A stretch of 31,131 nucleotides of DNA from JAKVJE01 sp047722305. Lineage in GTDB: Bacteria > Actinomycetota > Actinomycetes > Actinomycetales > Microbacteriaceae. The notes beneath the pieces were generated by a model. That model was not told the origin of the DNA and did not search any database. It saw only the letters and a program-made list of their open reading frames with translations. Of the stretch, positions 23,425 through 31,131 are shown piece after piece. Position 1 is the first letter of the stretch, and every line of letters starts with the position of its first letter. A program made the position numbers and the translations under genes. The stretch is from positions 1 through 31,131 of the forward strand of contig JBDNYM010000023.1 of NCBI GenBank assembly GCA_047722305.1, read 5' to 3'.

Positions 23425-25997
23425 GGGCGCACCGCCATTTCGCGGAACCGGTGCAGGGAGACCACCATGGTGAGGCCGCCGCCGGGAGTGTCCTCGGCGG
23501 CGAGGGTTCCCCCCATGCCCTCGGTGAACCCCTTCGCCAGAGCCAGGCCGAGGCCGAGGCCGGCCTGGTTGTCGGTGTCGCCGAGGCGCTGGAAGGGCAC
23601 GAAGATGCGCTCCCGGCGCTCGGGCGCCACGCCCGGACCATGATCGATCACGCGGATCTCCACCGCCTCGCCCAGCGTGCTCACCGTGATCCAGATGCGC
23701 CGGCCCTCCGGGTTGTACCGGGTCGCGTTCACGATCAGGTTCACCAGCACCCGCCGCAGCAGCCCCGGGTCGGCGAGGATCCGCGGCAGCTTCTCGGGGA
23801 TCTCGAGTCGCACCCGGTCGGGGCCGAGATGCAGCTCCTCCAACGCCGGCGAGATCACCGCCTCCACGTAGACCGGCCGCAGGGTGACCCCGATCGCCCC
23901 GGCCTGCAGCCGGGAGGCGTCCAGCAGATTGGTCACCACGTCGGTGAGCGTGCGCAGGCTCTCATCGGCGGTGGCGAGCAGCTCGTCGCGGTCCGTCTCC
24001 GACCAGTCGATGCCGAGCGTGCGCAGGCTCGTGACCGCGGCCCGCGCGGCCGCCAGCGGACGGCGCAGATCGTGGCTGACCGCGGACAGCAGGGCGGTGC
24101 GCACGCTGTCGGCCTCGGCGATCCGGCCGGCGGCGTCCACGGTCTCGGTGAAGTCCTGGTGCTCCAGAGCCGCCTCGATCTGCGCGGCGATCATCGACAG
24201 CAGGCGCATCTCGCCCGGGTCGAGGTCCTTCCCGTAGACCTGCAGATGAGCCCGCTGGCCCACCTCGACGGTCATGGTCAGGTCCGCGGGGGACGTGGTC
24301 CCGCAGCGTCCCAGCGTCGTGCCCACCGGGATGGAGCGGGTGACCGGGTTGTGCACCTGTGCGTCGTCCTCCGGAGGGGAGGCCACCAGCAGCAGCCCGC
24401 TCAGCTGGAAAGCCTCCCGCGTCCGTTCCAGCAGCGCCTTCAGGTTGTTCTGCCCCCGGAGGACACTGCCGGAGATCGCCGTGAGCAGGTCGGACTCGGC
24501 GGCAGCCCGAGTGGCCGCCAGCTTCGCCCGCGCGGCCACCCCGACCACCAGGCTCACGGCCACGCCGATCAGGAGAAACGCGACGAAGACGATGAAGGTG
24601 TACGGGAACAGCTGCAGGGTGAACCGCGGCGCCAGGAAGAAGAAGTCGAGACAGACCGCGCTCGCCCCGGCCGCGGCGCGCGCCGGCCAGAAACCGCCGG
24701 TCATGGCCGTGCCCACGACCAGCAGTTGGTAGGCGAGGATGCCCCACATCGGCGCGTCCCCTCCCGGGGTGAGGGAGACGAGGACGGTGAGCACGGGCAC
24801 GCCCACAGCCGCCAGCACCAGGGCGGACAGCCGCCGGCGGAGGGCGAACCCGCTCTTCCCCTTCGGGAGCGTCGGGCCCTGCCGGCGGCGTCCCGCAGCC
24901 TTGTACGTGACGATGTGCACGTCGATGTCGCCGGCCAGGCGGATGGCGGAGCTGCCGGTCCCGGGCCCCAGGACCGCCGTGGCGAGACGGGAGCGGTGGC
25001 TCGTGCCGAGCACCAGCTGCGTGGCGTTCGCCGCCCGCGCATAGCCGACCAGCGCCCCCGGGATGTCGTCGCCGACCACCTGGTGATAGGTGCCGCCGAG
25101 CTTCTCGGTCAGAGCGCGCTGCTTGGCCAGCGAGTCGGGGCTCCCCCGGCGCAGGCCGTCCTGGCTGATCACGTGCACGGCGAGCAGATCGCCGCCGGAC
25201 GAGCGCGCCGCGATCCGCGCCCCGCGCCGGAGCAGCTTCTCCCCCTCCTCGCCGCCCGAGAGCGCGACCACGACGCGCTCCCGGGTCTCCCACTTCGCGC
25301 CGATGCCGTGCTCGTCGCGGTACTTCTTCATCGCCGAGTCGACGTCGTCGGCCACCCACAGCAAGGCGAGCTCGCGCAGGGCGGACAGGTTCCCGGGCCG
25401 GAAGTAGTTCGACAGCGCCGCGTCGATGCGCTCGGCCGGGTACACCTTCCCCTCGGCCAGCCGGTCGCGCAGGGCCTGCGGGGCGAGGTCGACGACCTCG
25501 ATCTGGTCGGCGGAGCGGAGCACCTCGTCCGGCACGGTCTCGCGCTGGGGCACGCCGGTGATCTGCTCGACCACGTCGTTCAGCGACTCGATGTGCTGCA
25601 CGTTGACCGTCGAGATCACGTCGATGCCGGCGTCCAAGATCTCCTCGACGTCCTGCCAGCGCTTCTCGTGCCGGGAGCCGGGGGCATTGGTGTGCGCCAG
25701 CTCGTCCACCAGCGCGATGTCGGGGCGCCGCCGCAGCAGCGCCTCCAGATCCATCTCGGTGAGCAGCACGCCCCGGTGGAAGGACGTGCGGCGCGGAATC
25801 GTCTCCAGGCCCCGGACCAGCCCGGCGGTCGCGGCGCGGCCATGCGTGTCGACCACGCCGACGACCACATCCTGGCCCTTCTCCCGCAGCTGGTGGCCTT
25901 CCTCCAGCATGCTGTAGGTCTTCCCCACTCCGGGAGCGGCGCCCAGGAACAGGCGCAGCCGCCCCCGGCTCCTCATCGTCCCGGAGTCGTCGTCCAC
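23421..25997 (-). CDS. kdpD: KdpD sensor histidine kinase
   Basis: Membrane kinase that senses K+ limitation or turgor and controls KdpE. The product has 858 residues. Layout: N-terminal KdpD domain with Walker A GAAPGVGKT (19-27). A universal-stress-like domain follows, containing GTSHRSRLATAVLGPGTGSSA. Next comes a hydrophobic four-helix block (~residues 390-490) and a GAF-like region. The kinase core has the H-box AVSHDLRRPL (His642), the N-box NLIVNATRYN and the G-box VIDHGPGVAPE. The start is uncertain: GTG at 25997 or ATG at 25976 (residue 8). It lies 56 bp downstream of kdpC and is part of the kdp operon. Confidence 0.95.
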   Translation of the reverse strand: MDDDSGTMRSRGRLRLFLGAAPGVGKTYSMLEEGHQLREKGQDVVVGVVDTHGRAATAGLVRGLETIPRRTSFHRGVLLTEMDLEALLRRRPDIALVDELAHTNAPGSRHEKRWQDVEEILDAGIDVISTVNVQHIESLNDVVEQITGVPQRETVPDEVLRSADQIEVVDLAPQALRDRLAEGKVYPAERIDAALSNYFRPGNLSALRELALLWVADDVDSAMKKYRDEHGIGAKWETRERVVVALSGGEEGEKLLRRGARIAARSSGGDLLAVHVISQDGLRRGSPDSLAKQRALTEKLGGTYHQVVGDDIPGALVGYARAANATQLVLGTSHRSRLATAVLGPGTGSSAIRLAGDIDVHIVTYKAAGRRRQGPTLPKGKSGFALRRRLSALVLAAVGVPVLTVLVSLTPGGDAPMWGILAYQLLVVGTAMTGGFWPARAAAGASAVCLDFFFLAPRFTLQLFPYTFIVFVAFLLIGVAVSLVVGVAARAKLAATRAAAESDLLTAISGSVLRGQNNLKALLERTREAFQLSGLLLVASPPEDDAQVHNPVTRSIPVGTTLGRCGTTSPADLTMTVEVGQRAHLQVYGKDLDPGEMRLLSMIAAQIEAALEHQDFTETVDAAGRIAEADSVRTALLSAVSHDLRRPLAAARAAVTSLRTLGIDWSETDRDELLATADESLRTLTDVVTNLLDASRLQAGAIGVTLRPVYVEAVISPALEELHLGPDRVRLEIPEKLPRILADPGLLRRVLVNLIVNATRYNPEGRRIWITVSTLGEAVEIRVIDHGPGVAPERRERIFVPFQRLGDTDNQAGLGLGLALAKGFTEGMGGTLAAEDTPGGGLTMVVSLHRFREMAVRP

Positions 25998-26053
25998 AGG
26001 TCCATCATCGCATCATCGTCCATCATCGGCCGCCGATCCAGGCCCGCCGCCGG
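25998..26053 (-). repeat. Triplicated CATCATCG repeat in the kdpC-kdpD gap
   Basis: Three copies of CATCATCG (26003-26010, 26011-26018, 26021-26028) fill the translation-start region of kdpD. In the transcript they read CGATGATG and supply several ATGs. One (26008) opens an 11-codon frame, MMDLWTTTPGR, whose stop overlaps the ATG at 25976. No standard Shine-Dalgarno is present. This may be chance microsatellite sequence or may affect kdpD translation. Confidence 0.5.
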
Positions 26054-26674
26054 TCATCCGTTCACCGGGTGCGCGGCGTCGAGCGCGGCGTTCAGCTGCA
26101 CCACGTTCACGGTCGGCTCCCCGAGGTAGCCGAGGTCCCGGCCGTTCGTATAGCGCGCGACCAGGCTGCGCACCCGGTCGGCGGCGATCCCGCGCGCCGC
26201 CGCCACCCGGGCGATCTGGATGTCCGCGTAGGCGGTGCTGATGTGGGGATCAAGGCCCGAGCTGGACGCGGTGACCGCGTCGGCCGGCACCTGGCTCTCG
26301 GGCACGCCGTCGAACCGTGCGACGGACGTCTTCCGCTTCGCGATCTGCGCGACCAGGTCCTTGCTCTCCGGGCCGAGGTTGGAGCCGGTGGAGGAGGCGC
26401 CGTCGTACCCGGCGTCGCCGGCGGCGGACGGGCGCGGCTGGAAGTACTGCCGCAGCGGATTCCCCTTCGCGTCGGAGAACGACTGGCCGATCAGCGACGA
26501 GCCGACCGTCCGGCCGCCGCTGGTGATCATCGACCCGTTCGCCTGGGAGTGGGCGACGAGCTGTCCCACCCCCGTGATGGCCAGCGGGTAGGCGATGCCG
26601 AGCACGACGGTGAGGACCGCCATGGCGCGCAGCGCCACCCAATGCTGCCTGAGTACTGCACCGAAACCGTTCAT
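26054..26674 (-). CDS. kdpC: KdpC, K+-transporting ATPase subunit C
   Basis: Single-helix subunit that stabilises the KdpFABC pump and raises its ATP affinity. The product has 206 residues. Seen: one N-terminal membrane helix (~residues 13-37, VALRAMAVLTVVLGIAYPLAITGVGQLV). After it come the conserved GSSLIGQSF, YFQPRPSAAG, ASSSGLDPHIS and, near the end, GEPTVNVVQLNAALD. All the family signatures are present. The ATG at 26672-26674 has only a weak purine-rich upstream stretch (AAGAAGAGA). It is separated from kdpB by 74 bp containing a strong hairpin, unlike the tight junctions elsewhere in the operon. Confidence 0.96.
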   Translation of the reverse strand: MNGFGAVLRQHWVALRAMAVLTVVLGIAYPLAITGVGQLVAHSQANGSMITSGGRTVGSSLIGQSFSDAKGNPLRQYFQPRPSAAGDAGYDGASSTGSNLGPESKDLVAQIAKRKTSVARFDGVPESQVPADAVTASSSGLDPHISTAYADIQIARVAAARGIAADRVRSLVARYTNGRDLGYLGEPTVNVVQLNAALDAAHPVNG

Positions 26675-26716
26675 TTGTCTACGTCTCTTCTTTCGCTTCT
26701 GCGGTCTGTGGCGGAT

Positions 26717-26739
26717 GGGGCGGGCGCGCGGCCCGCCCC
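26717..26739 (-). other. Strong intercistronic hairpin between kdpB and kdpC
   Basis: In the transcript, GGGGCGGGC (26731-26739) pairs perfectly with GCCCGCCCC (26717-26725) around a CGCGC loop. This 9-bp all-GC stem starts 9 nt after the kdpB stop. No T-tract follows. It may act as a partial terminator or as a barrier to 3' RNA decay that changes the ratio of KdpFAB to KdpC, KdpD and KdpE. Confidence 0.65.
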
Positions 26740-26748
26740 GGCTCCGGG

Positions 26749-28923
26749 TCAGAACCCGGGGATCAGCATCACGATGAGGTCGATGATCTTGATGCCGATG
26801 AACGGGGCGATCAGGCCGCCCAGTCCGTACACCAGCAGGTTCCGGCTGAGGATGTTCGCCGCCGGGCGGGGCCGGTACTTCACCCCGCGGAGGGCCAGCG
26901 GGATCAGGGCGACGATGATCAGCGCGTTGAAGATGATCGCGGAGAGGATCGCCGACGCCGGCGAGTGCAGCCCCATGATGTTCAGCGCGTTCAGCCCGGG
27001 CAGCACCCCGGCGAACATGGCCGGGATGATGGCGAAGTACTTGGCCACGTCGTTCGCGATGGAGAACGTGGTCAGCGACCCGCGGGTGATCAGCAGCTGC
27101 TTCCCGATCGCCACGATGTCGGTCAGCTTGGTCGGGTCCGAGTCGAGGTCGACCATGTTGCCGGCCTCCTTCGCGGCGGACGTGCCGGTGTTCATGGCCA
27201 CCCCGACGTCCGCCTGGGCCAGTGCGGGGGCGTCGTTGGTGCCGTCCCCGGTCATCGCCACCAGGTTCCCGCCGGCCTGCTCCTTGCGGATGAGCTCCAG
27301 CTTGTCCTCCGGCTTCGCCTCGGCGAGGAAGTCGTCGACGCCGGCCTCCTTGGCGATCGCGGCCGCGGTGAGCGGGTTGTCCCCGGTCACCATGACGGTG
27401 CGGATGCCCATCGCGCGCATCTGCGCGAACCGCTCGGCGATGCCTTCCTTGACGACGTCCTTCAGATGCACCACGCCCAGGATCTCGATGTCCTTCCCGG
27501 GCAGCTGCCGGGCCACGACCAGCGGCGTGCCGCCGTCGGCGCTGATGTCCTGCACCCGCGCGGAGAGCTCCGCGGAGGTCGCCTCCGGGATCGTCCCGCC
27601 CTCGGTGCGGGCCCAGCCGAGTACGGCGCTGCCGGCGCCCTTGCGGATGCGCGTCCCGTCGGCCAGGTCGACGCCGCTCATGCGCGTCTGCGCGGTGAAC
27701 GGCACGGCCGCGTCCTGGGGGCCGGTCTCGGCGGCGAAGCCGCGCGTGCGCGCCAGCTCGACGATGGACTTGCCCTCCGGGGTTGGGTCGGCCAGCGACG
27801 AGCGCGCCGCCGCTCCGACGAGGTCGCCCTCGTCCACGCCCGGCAGCGGCACGAACTCGGTGGCCCGCCGGTTGCCGTAGGTGATGGTGCCGGTCTTGTC
27901 CAGCAGCAGCGTGGTCACGTCGCCGGCGGCCTCCACCGCCCGGCCGGACATGGCGAGCACGTTGTGCTGCACCAGACGGTCCATCCCGGCGATGCCGATG
28001 GCGGACAGCAGCGCGCCGATCGTCGTCGGGATGAGGCACACCAGCAGGGCCACCAGCACGCCCACGGAGACCTGGGTGCCGGCGGATCCGGATGCCAGCG
28101 GGTTCAGCACCAGGCAGACCACCACGAAGATGATCGAGAGCGCGGCGAGCAGGATGTCCAGGGCGATCTCGTTCGGGGTCTTCTTGCGCTGCGCGCCCTC
28201 GACCAGGCCGATCATCCGGTCGATGAACGTCTTGCCCGGCTCGGTCGTGATCTTCACCACGATGCGGTCGGAGAGCACCCGGGTGCCGCCGGTCACGCTC
28301 GACCGGTCCCCGCCCGACTCGCGCACCACCGGGGCGGACTCGCCGGTGATCGCCGACTCGTCGACCGAGGCGATGCCGGAGATGATGTCCCCGTCTCCGG
28401 GGATCACCTCCCCGGCCGTCACGACCACGACGTCGCCGAGCCGGAGATCGGCGGACGGAACCGGCGCGATCTCGGCGTGGAGCGCATCCGGGTCGCCGGT
28501 CGCGTCGTAGCCGCCCACTCGGTTGGCCAGGGTGCTGGTGCGGGTCTTCCGCAGCGCGTCGGCCTGCGCCTTGCCCCGGCCCTCGGCGACGGCCTCCGCC
28601 ATGTTGGCGAAGACCACGGTGAGCCACAGCCAGACGGCGATCGACCACATGAACCCGCCGGGCAGGGCCTGCCCGCCCGAGTTCTCGGGCACGAACACGC
28701 CGGCGATCGCCAGCAGGGTGGTGAGCGCGGCGCCGACCTCGACGATGAACATCACGGGGTTGTGCCACATGTGGCGCGGATCGAGCTTGCGCAGCGCGTC
28801 CGGCAGCGCCTTCCGCAGCTGGCGCGGGCCGAAGCCCCCGCGCTGCGGGTGGGACGTCCCGGCCGCGGACGGTTGCTGTGCCGCCTCGGCGGACGCAGTG
28901 GTGGTGAATGATGCAGCAGACAT
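26749..28923 (-). CDS. kdpB: KdpB, catalytic P-type ATPase subunit
   Basis: Hydrolyses ATP to drive K+ uptake. The product has 724 residues, slightly longer than the E. coli protein because of a ~30-residue polar N-terminal tail. Seen: the TGES-type actuator motif (ITGESAPVV), the phosphorylated Asp342 in DKTGTITYGNR, the hinge MTGDGTNDAPALAQADVG, and membrane helices at both ends. A Ser that is the regulatory phosphorylation site in E. coli (TGES-S) is not matched here (TGESA). The ATG at 28921-28923 lies two bases after the kdpA stop; a longer open frame upstream runs antiparallel to no real signal and overlaps kdpA, so it was rejected. Confidence 0.97.
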   Translation of the reverse strand: MSAASFTTTASAEAAQQPSAAGTSHPQRGGFGPRQLRKALPDALRKLDPRHMWHNPVMFIVEVGAALTTLLAIAGVFVPENSGGQALPGGFMWSIAVWLWLTVVFANMAEAVAEGRGKAQADALRKTRTSTLANRVGGYDATGDPDALHAEIAPVPSADLRLGDVVVVTAGEVIPGDGDIISGIASVDESAITGESAPVVRESGGDRSSVTGGTRVLSDRIVVKITTEPGKTFIDRMIGLVEGAQRKKTPNEIALDILLAALSIIFVVVCLVLNPLASGSAGTQVSVGVLVALLVCLIPTTIGALLSAIGIAGMDRLVQHNVLAMSGRAVEAAGDVTTLLLDKTGTITYGNRRATEFVPLPGVDEGDLVGAAARSSLADPTPEGKSIVELARTRGFAAETGPQDAAVPFTAQTRMSGVDLADGTRIRKGAGSAVLGWARTEGGTIPEATSAELSARVQDISADGGTPLVVARQLPGKDIEILGVVHLKDVVKEGIAERFAQMRAMGIRTVMVTGDNPLTAAAIAKEAGVDDFLAEAKPEDKLELIRKEQAGGNLVAMTGDGTNDAPALAQADVGVAMNTGTSAAKEAGNMVDLDSDPTKLTDIVAIGKQLLITRGSLTTFSIANDVAKYFAIIPAMFAGVLPGLNALNIMGLHSPASAILSAIIFNALIIVALIPLALRGVKYRPRPAANILSRNLLVYGLGGLIAPFIGIKIIDLIVMLIPGF

Positions 28924-28925
28924 GA

Positions 28926-30596
28926 TCAGTGGAGTCCCTCCGCCAGCGGCCCCAAAGCCAGGGCCGGGAAGTAGGTCAGGGCGCCGACGATGAGCACGAC
29001 GCCCAGGAGAAGCCCGACGAACTGCGGGCGATGGGTGGGCAGGGTGCCGGCGGTCACCGGCACCTTGTCCTGCGCGGCCAGCGATCCGGCCAGCGCGAGG
29101 GTGAGCACGATGGGGAGGAAGCGCCCCAGCAGCATGGCGACGCCGAGGGCGGTGTCGAGCCAGGGGGTGGACGCGGTCAGCCCGGCGAAGGCGGAGCCGT
29201 TGTTGTTCGCCGCCGAGGTGAACGCGTAGAGCACCTCCGAGTAGCCGTGCACGCCGTTGTTCGCCATGGAGGATTCGACGCTCGTGCGCAGCGCCGGGAT
29301 GGCGAAGCTCAGGGCGGTCCCGGCCAGCACGAGCGTCGGGGTCACGAGGATGTACAGGCCGCTGAGCTTGACCTCGCGCGCCCCGATCTTCTTGCCCAGG
29401 TACTCGGGGGTGCGGCCCACCATCAGCCCGCCGATGAACACGGCGATGACCGCCAGCACGAGCATCGAGTAGAGCCCGGAGCCGGCGCCGCCGGGCGCCA
29501 CCTCGCCGAGCATCATGTTGGCGAAGGCCATCATGCCGCCGAGCGCGGTGAACGAGTCGAGGGAGCCGGAGACGGCCCCGGTCGAGGTCAGCGTGCTGGA
29601 GGTGTTGAAGAGCGTGGTCAGCGGTATCCCGAACCGCTGCTCCTTGCCCTCCATGGCGCCGCCGGCGAGCTGGGGGGCGGTGCCGGCGCCGCGCAGTTCG
29701 AGCCACGTCATCAGGATGAACGAGGCGACGAACAGGACGCCCATGGTGGCCGCGATCGCATACCCCTGCCGGTGGTCCCCGACCATCCGCCCGAAGGTGC
29801 GCGGCAGGGAGAACGGGATCAGCAGCATGAGCAGCACTTCGACCATGCTGGTCCAGGCCGCCGGGTTCTCGAACGGGTGCGCGGAGTTGGCGTTGAAGAA
29901 GCCGCCGCCGTTGGTGCCGAGCATCTTGATCGCCTCCTGGGAGGCCACGGGGCCGCCGGGGATGGACTGCGTCCCGCCGGCGATCGTCGTGACATCGGTG
30001 AAGCCGTTGAAGTTCTGCACCACGCCGCCGATGACGAGCACGATGGCGGCGACCACGGAGATCGGCAGCAGGATCCGCAGCGTGCCCCGGGTCAGATCGA
30101 CCCAGAAGTTGCCGATCGTCCCCGATCGCCGGTACACGAACCCGCGCACCAGGGCGACCGCCACGGCTATGCCCACGGCGGCGGAGAGGAAGTTCTGCAC
30201 GGCCAGCCCGGCGATCTGCACCGTGTACCCGAGGGTCTGCTCGCCGGAGTACGACTGCCAGTTGGTGTTGGTCACGAACGAGACGGCCGTGTTGAACGCC
30301 AGATGCGGGGTCACCCCCTTCATCCCCAGCGAGTAGGGCAGCACCGACTGGATGCGCTGCAGCAGGTAGACGATCAGCATGCCGACCGCCGAGAACGCGA
30401 GCACCGAGAACGTGTACGCCTTCCAGGACTGCTCCCGCTCCGGGGCGATGCCCGCCAGGCGGTAGAAGCCCCGCTCGACCCGCAGGTCGCGATCGGTCGT
30501 GTAGACGCGCGCCATGTAGTCGCCGAGCGGGCGGTAGGCGAACGCGAGCAGCAGGAGGACCGTGAGCAGGATGGCCGCCGCGAACCAGAATTCCAT
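28926..30596 (-). CDS. kdpA: KdpA, K+-translocating channel-like subunit
   Basis: Membrane subunit that selects and passes K+. The product has 556 residues with about ten hydrophobic helices. Filter-like segments are visible: SFVTNTNWQSYSGE (~106-119), TNGGGFFNANSAHPFENP in the second repeat, and NNNGSAFAGLT in the last. These match the four pseudo-repeats known for KdpA, related to Trk/K+ channels. The ATG overlaps the kdpF stop as TGATG, so it is coupled. Confidence 0.97.
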   Translation of the reverse strand: MEFWFAAAILLTVLLLLAFAYRPLGDYMARVYTTDRDLRVERGFYRLAGIAPEREQSWKAYTFSVLAFSAVGMLIVYLLQRIQSVLPYSLGMKGVTPHLAFNTAVSFVTNTNWQSYSGEQTLGYTVQIAGLAVQNFLSAAVGIAVAVALVRGFVYRRSGTIGNFWVDLTRGTLRILLPISVVAAIVLVIGGVVQNFNGFTDVTTIAGGTQSIPGGPVASQEAIKMLGTNGGGFFNANSAHPFENPAAWTSMVEVLLMLLIPFSLPRTFGRMVGDHRQGYAIAATMGVLFVASFILMTWLELRGAGTAPQLAGGAMEGKEQRFGIPLTTLFNTSSTLTSTGAVSGSLDSFTALGGMMAFANMMLGEVAPGGAGSGLYSMLVLAVIAVFIGGLMVGRTPEYLGKKIGAREVKLSGLYILVTPTLVLAGTALSFAIPALRTSVESSMANNGVHGYSEVLYAFTSAANNNGSAFAGLTASTPWLDTALGVAMLLGRFLPIVLTLALAGSLAAQDKVPVTAGTLPTHRPQFVGLLLGVVLIVGALTYFPALALGPLAEGLH

Positions 30597-30685
30597 CAGA
30601 GGTCCTCCGGCTTCACGAGGGCGTAGACGAGGTAGACGAGGGCGCCGATCCCGAGGGCGGCGGCGAGAATATCGATGACGACCAT
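30596..30685 (-). CDS. kdpF: KdpF, small stabilising subunit
   Basis: A 29-residue single-helix peptide starting MVVIDILAAALG and ending LVYALVKPEDL. The C-terminal L-x-x-P-E pattern is typical of KdpF. Known: it stabilises the KdpABC complex in the membrane. The start ATG (30683-30685) overlaps the stop of the upstream microprotein, and its own stop overlaps the kdpA ATG, both as TGATG. A longer upstream frame exists but is not plausible, as it would cross the microprotein gene. Confidence 0.92.
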   Translation of the reverse strand: MVVIDILAAALGIGALVYLVYALVKPEDL

Positions 30686-30768
30686 CACAGCTTGTCGACC
30701 GCCTTCACGATCAGGCCGACGAGGGCGAACAGCACGAGTGTGCCCAGCACGTACGCGACATCCAGCAA
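30685..30768 (-). CDS. 27-aa membrane microprotein upstream of kdpF
   Basis: A 28-codon ORF from a TTG start (30766-30768) with a good ribosome binding site AAGGAG (30775-30780) 6 nt before it. The product begins MLDVAYVLGTLVLF, forms one hydrophobic helix and ends VKAVDKL, a polar basic tail. Its stop overlaps kdpF as TGATG, the same junction as kdpF-kdpA, so it looks like the first cistron of the operon. Similar tiny ORFs before kdpF are, from memory, common in Actinobacteria, but no function is known to me. It may be an extra pump subunit, a KdpF-like regulator or a translational leader. Confidence 0.75.
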   Translation of the reverse strand: MLDVAYVLGTLVLFALVGLIVKAVDKL

Positions 30769-30848
30769 ACCGAACTCCTTGCTCGACTGGCGGAGGCATG
30801 AGCCGCCCCCGCACCAACGGGAACGATTCTGGACATCGCGGCGTCGGG

Positions 30849-30914
30849 CTGGGAGCGGGACTAACGGGTCCTATGCGGGATGGCCCGGGGTTCCTAACAG
30901 AATCCTTGCGAACC
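30849..30914 (-). promoter_or_regulatory. kdp operon promoter region with candidate KdpE site
   Basis: Read on the minus strand, CGCAAGGATTCTGTTAGGAACC (30889-30910 shown as positions; key parts AGGATT and AGGAAC) holds a direct repeat AGGA spaced 11 bp, as OmpR-family regulators like. It is framed by the inverted pair GGTTC/GAACC (30910-30914 and 30889-30893). A possible -35 TTAGGA (30892-30897) and a -10 near CATAGGA (30869-30875) follow. The predicted start would leave a leader of ~85 nt. The operator role is inference. Confidence 0.45.
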
Positions 30915-30935
30915 CGCCCGGCCCGGACACCCGCG

Positions 30936-30949
30936 GTGCGCCGGCGCAC
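30936..30949. repeat. 14-bp perfect palindrome upstream of the kdp promoter
   Basis: GTGCGCCGGCGCAC is its own reverse complement. It could be a protein-binding site or part of a terminator for a gene beyond the window. Nothing else supports a role, and perfect GC palindromes occur by chance at this base composition. Confidence 0.35.
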
Positions 30950-31014
30950 GCCTGGACGGCGCGGGAGATTCAGATCCGGGACGCCCCGTCACCGCGCGCG
31001 TCAGCGGGCGGCGC

Positions 31015-31131
31015 CCCGCCCCCCCCCCCCCCCGGGGGGGGGGGGGCGGGGGGGGGGGGGGGGGGGCGCGGGGGGGGGCCCCCGGGGGGGGGGGCGGCGC
31101 CCGCGCGGGGAGCCGCGCGGGGGGGAGGGGG
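31015..31131. other. G/C homopolymer end of contig, probable artefact
   Basis: The last ~115 bases are nearly pure runs of C then G, unlike the rest of the window. Such runs are typical of low-quality read ends or poly-G miscalls at a contig edge. No biological feature should be read from it. The region from 30950 to 31014 shows no gene. Confidence 0.8.

Noticed and set aside
23451..26129. Long plus-strand open frame opposite kdpD
   Set aside because: Composition is Arg/Gly/His/Gln-rich with no motifs and it mirrors the kdpD coding sequence; an antisense shadow.
26749..29706. Extended kdpB frame starting inside kdpA
   Set aside because: The extension overlaps kdpA in another frame and is low-complexity; the ATG at 28923 fits the KdpB start and the kdpA stop.
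30596..30949. 117-codon minus-strand frame ending in KdpF
   Set aside because: The upstream part crosses the microprotein gene and the promoter; only the last 29 codons look like a protein.

Overview
This window is about 31 kb of very GC-rich DNA, roughly 70% by eye. It comes from the chromosome of a high-GC Actinomycetota. Four features point there: a LysX-type fusion of lysyl-phosphatidylglycerol synthase with lysyl-tRNA synthetase, the glyS-dusB-dgt-dnaG-tRNA-Asn gene order, many GTG starts, and several leaderless promoters with TAnnnT -10 boxes. A Micrococcales (Microbacteriaceae-like) host is my guess, not something shown. No transposase, phage gene, CRISPR array or rRNA was seen. The last ~110 bases are G/C homopolymer of doubtful quality.

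Layout, 1-8.0 kb: a truncated DHA2-type drug exporter (minus strand), lysX, a small four-helix membrane protein, a catabolic-type acetolactate synthase (a thiamine diphosphate enzyme) and a streptomycin-6-kinase-like phosphotransferase.

8.0-16.1 kb: a thiamine salvage region. One TPP riboswitch precedes a single tenA (thiaminase II). A second TPP riboswitch, on the other strand, precedes tenA2-ykoE-ykoD-ykoC, which encode a second TenA plus an ECF-type importer (S, fused ATPase and T components) probably for HMP or thiamine. Between these lie rlmN and an MHS-family transporter. The transporter is preceded by a short leader ORF with tandem Trp codons and a perfect intrinsic terminator, which reads as a tryptophan attenuator. 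A 55-nt three-way-junction RNA structure sits between tenA2 and ykoE.

16.0-22.7 kb: housekeeping genes on the minus strand (glyS, dusB, dgt, dnaG, then tRNA-Asn) with one- or zero-base junctions between the first three, preceded by a hypothetical membrane protein gene.

22.7-30.8 kb: a complete high-affinity K+ uptake cluster on the minus strand, transcribed as a 27-residue membrane microprotein, kdpF, kdpA, kdpB, kdpC, kdpD, kdpE. The first cistrons overlap by one base (TGATG), and a strong hairpin separates kdpB from kdpC. KdpD senses, KdpE activates, and KdpFABC imports K+.

The strongest lead for something undescribed is the Trp-codon attenuator in front of a metabolite:H+ symporter. Next are the three-way-junction RNA in the thiamine operon and the intercistronic hairpin and microprotein in the kdp operon.
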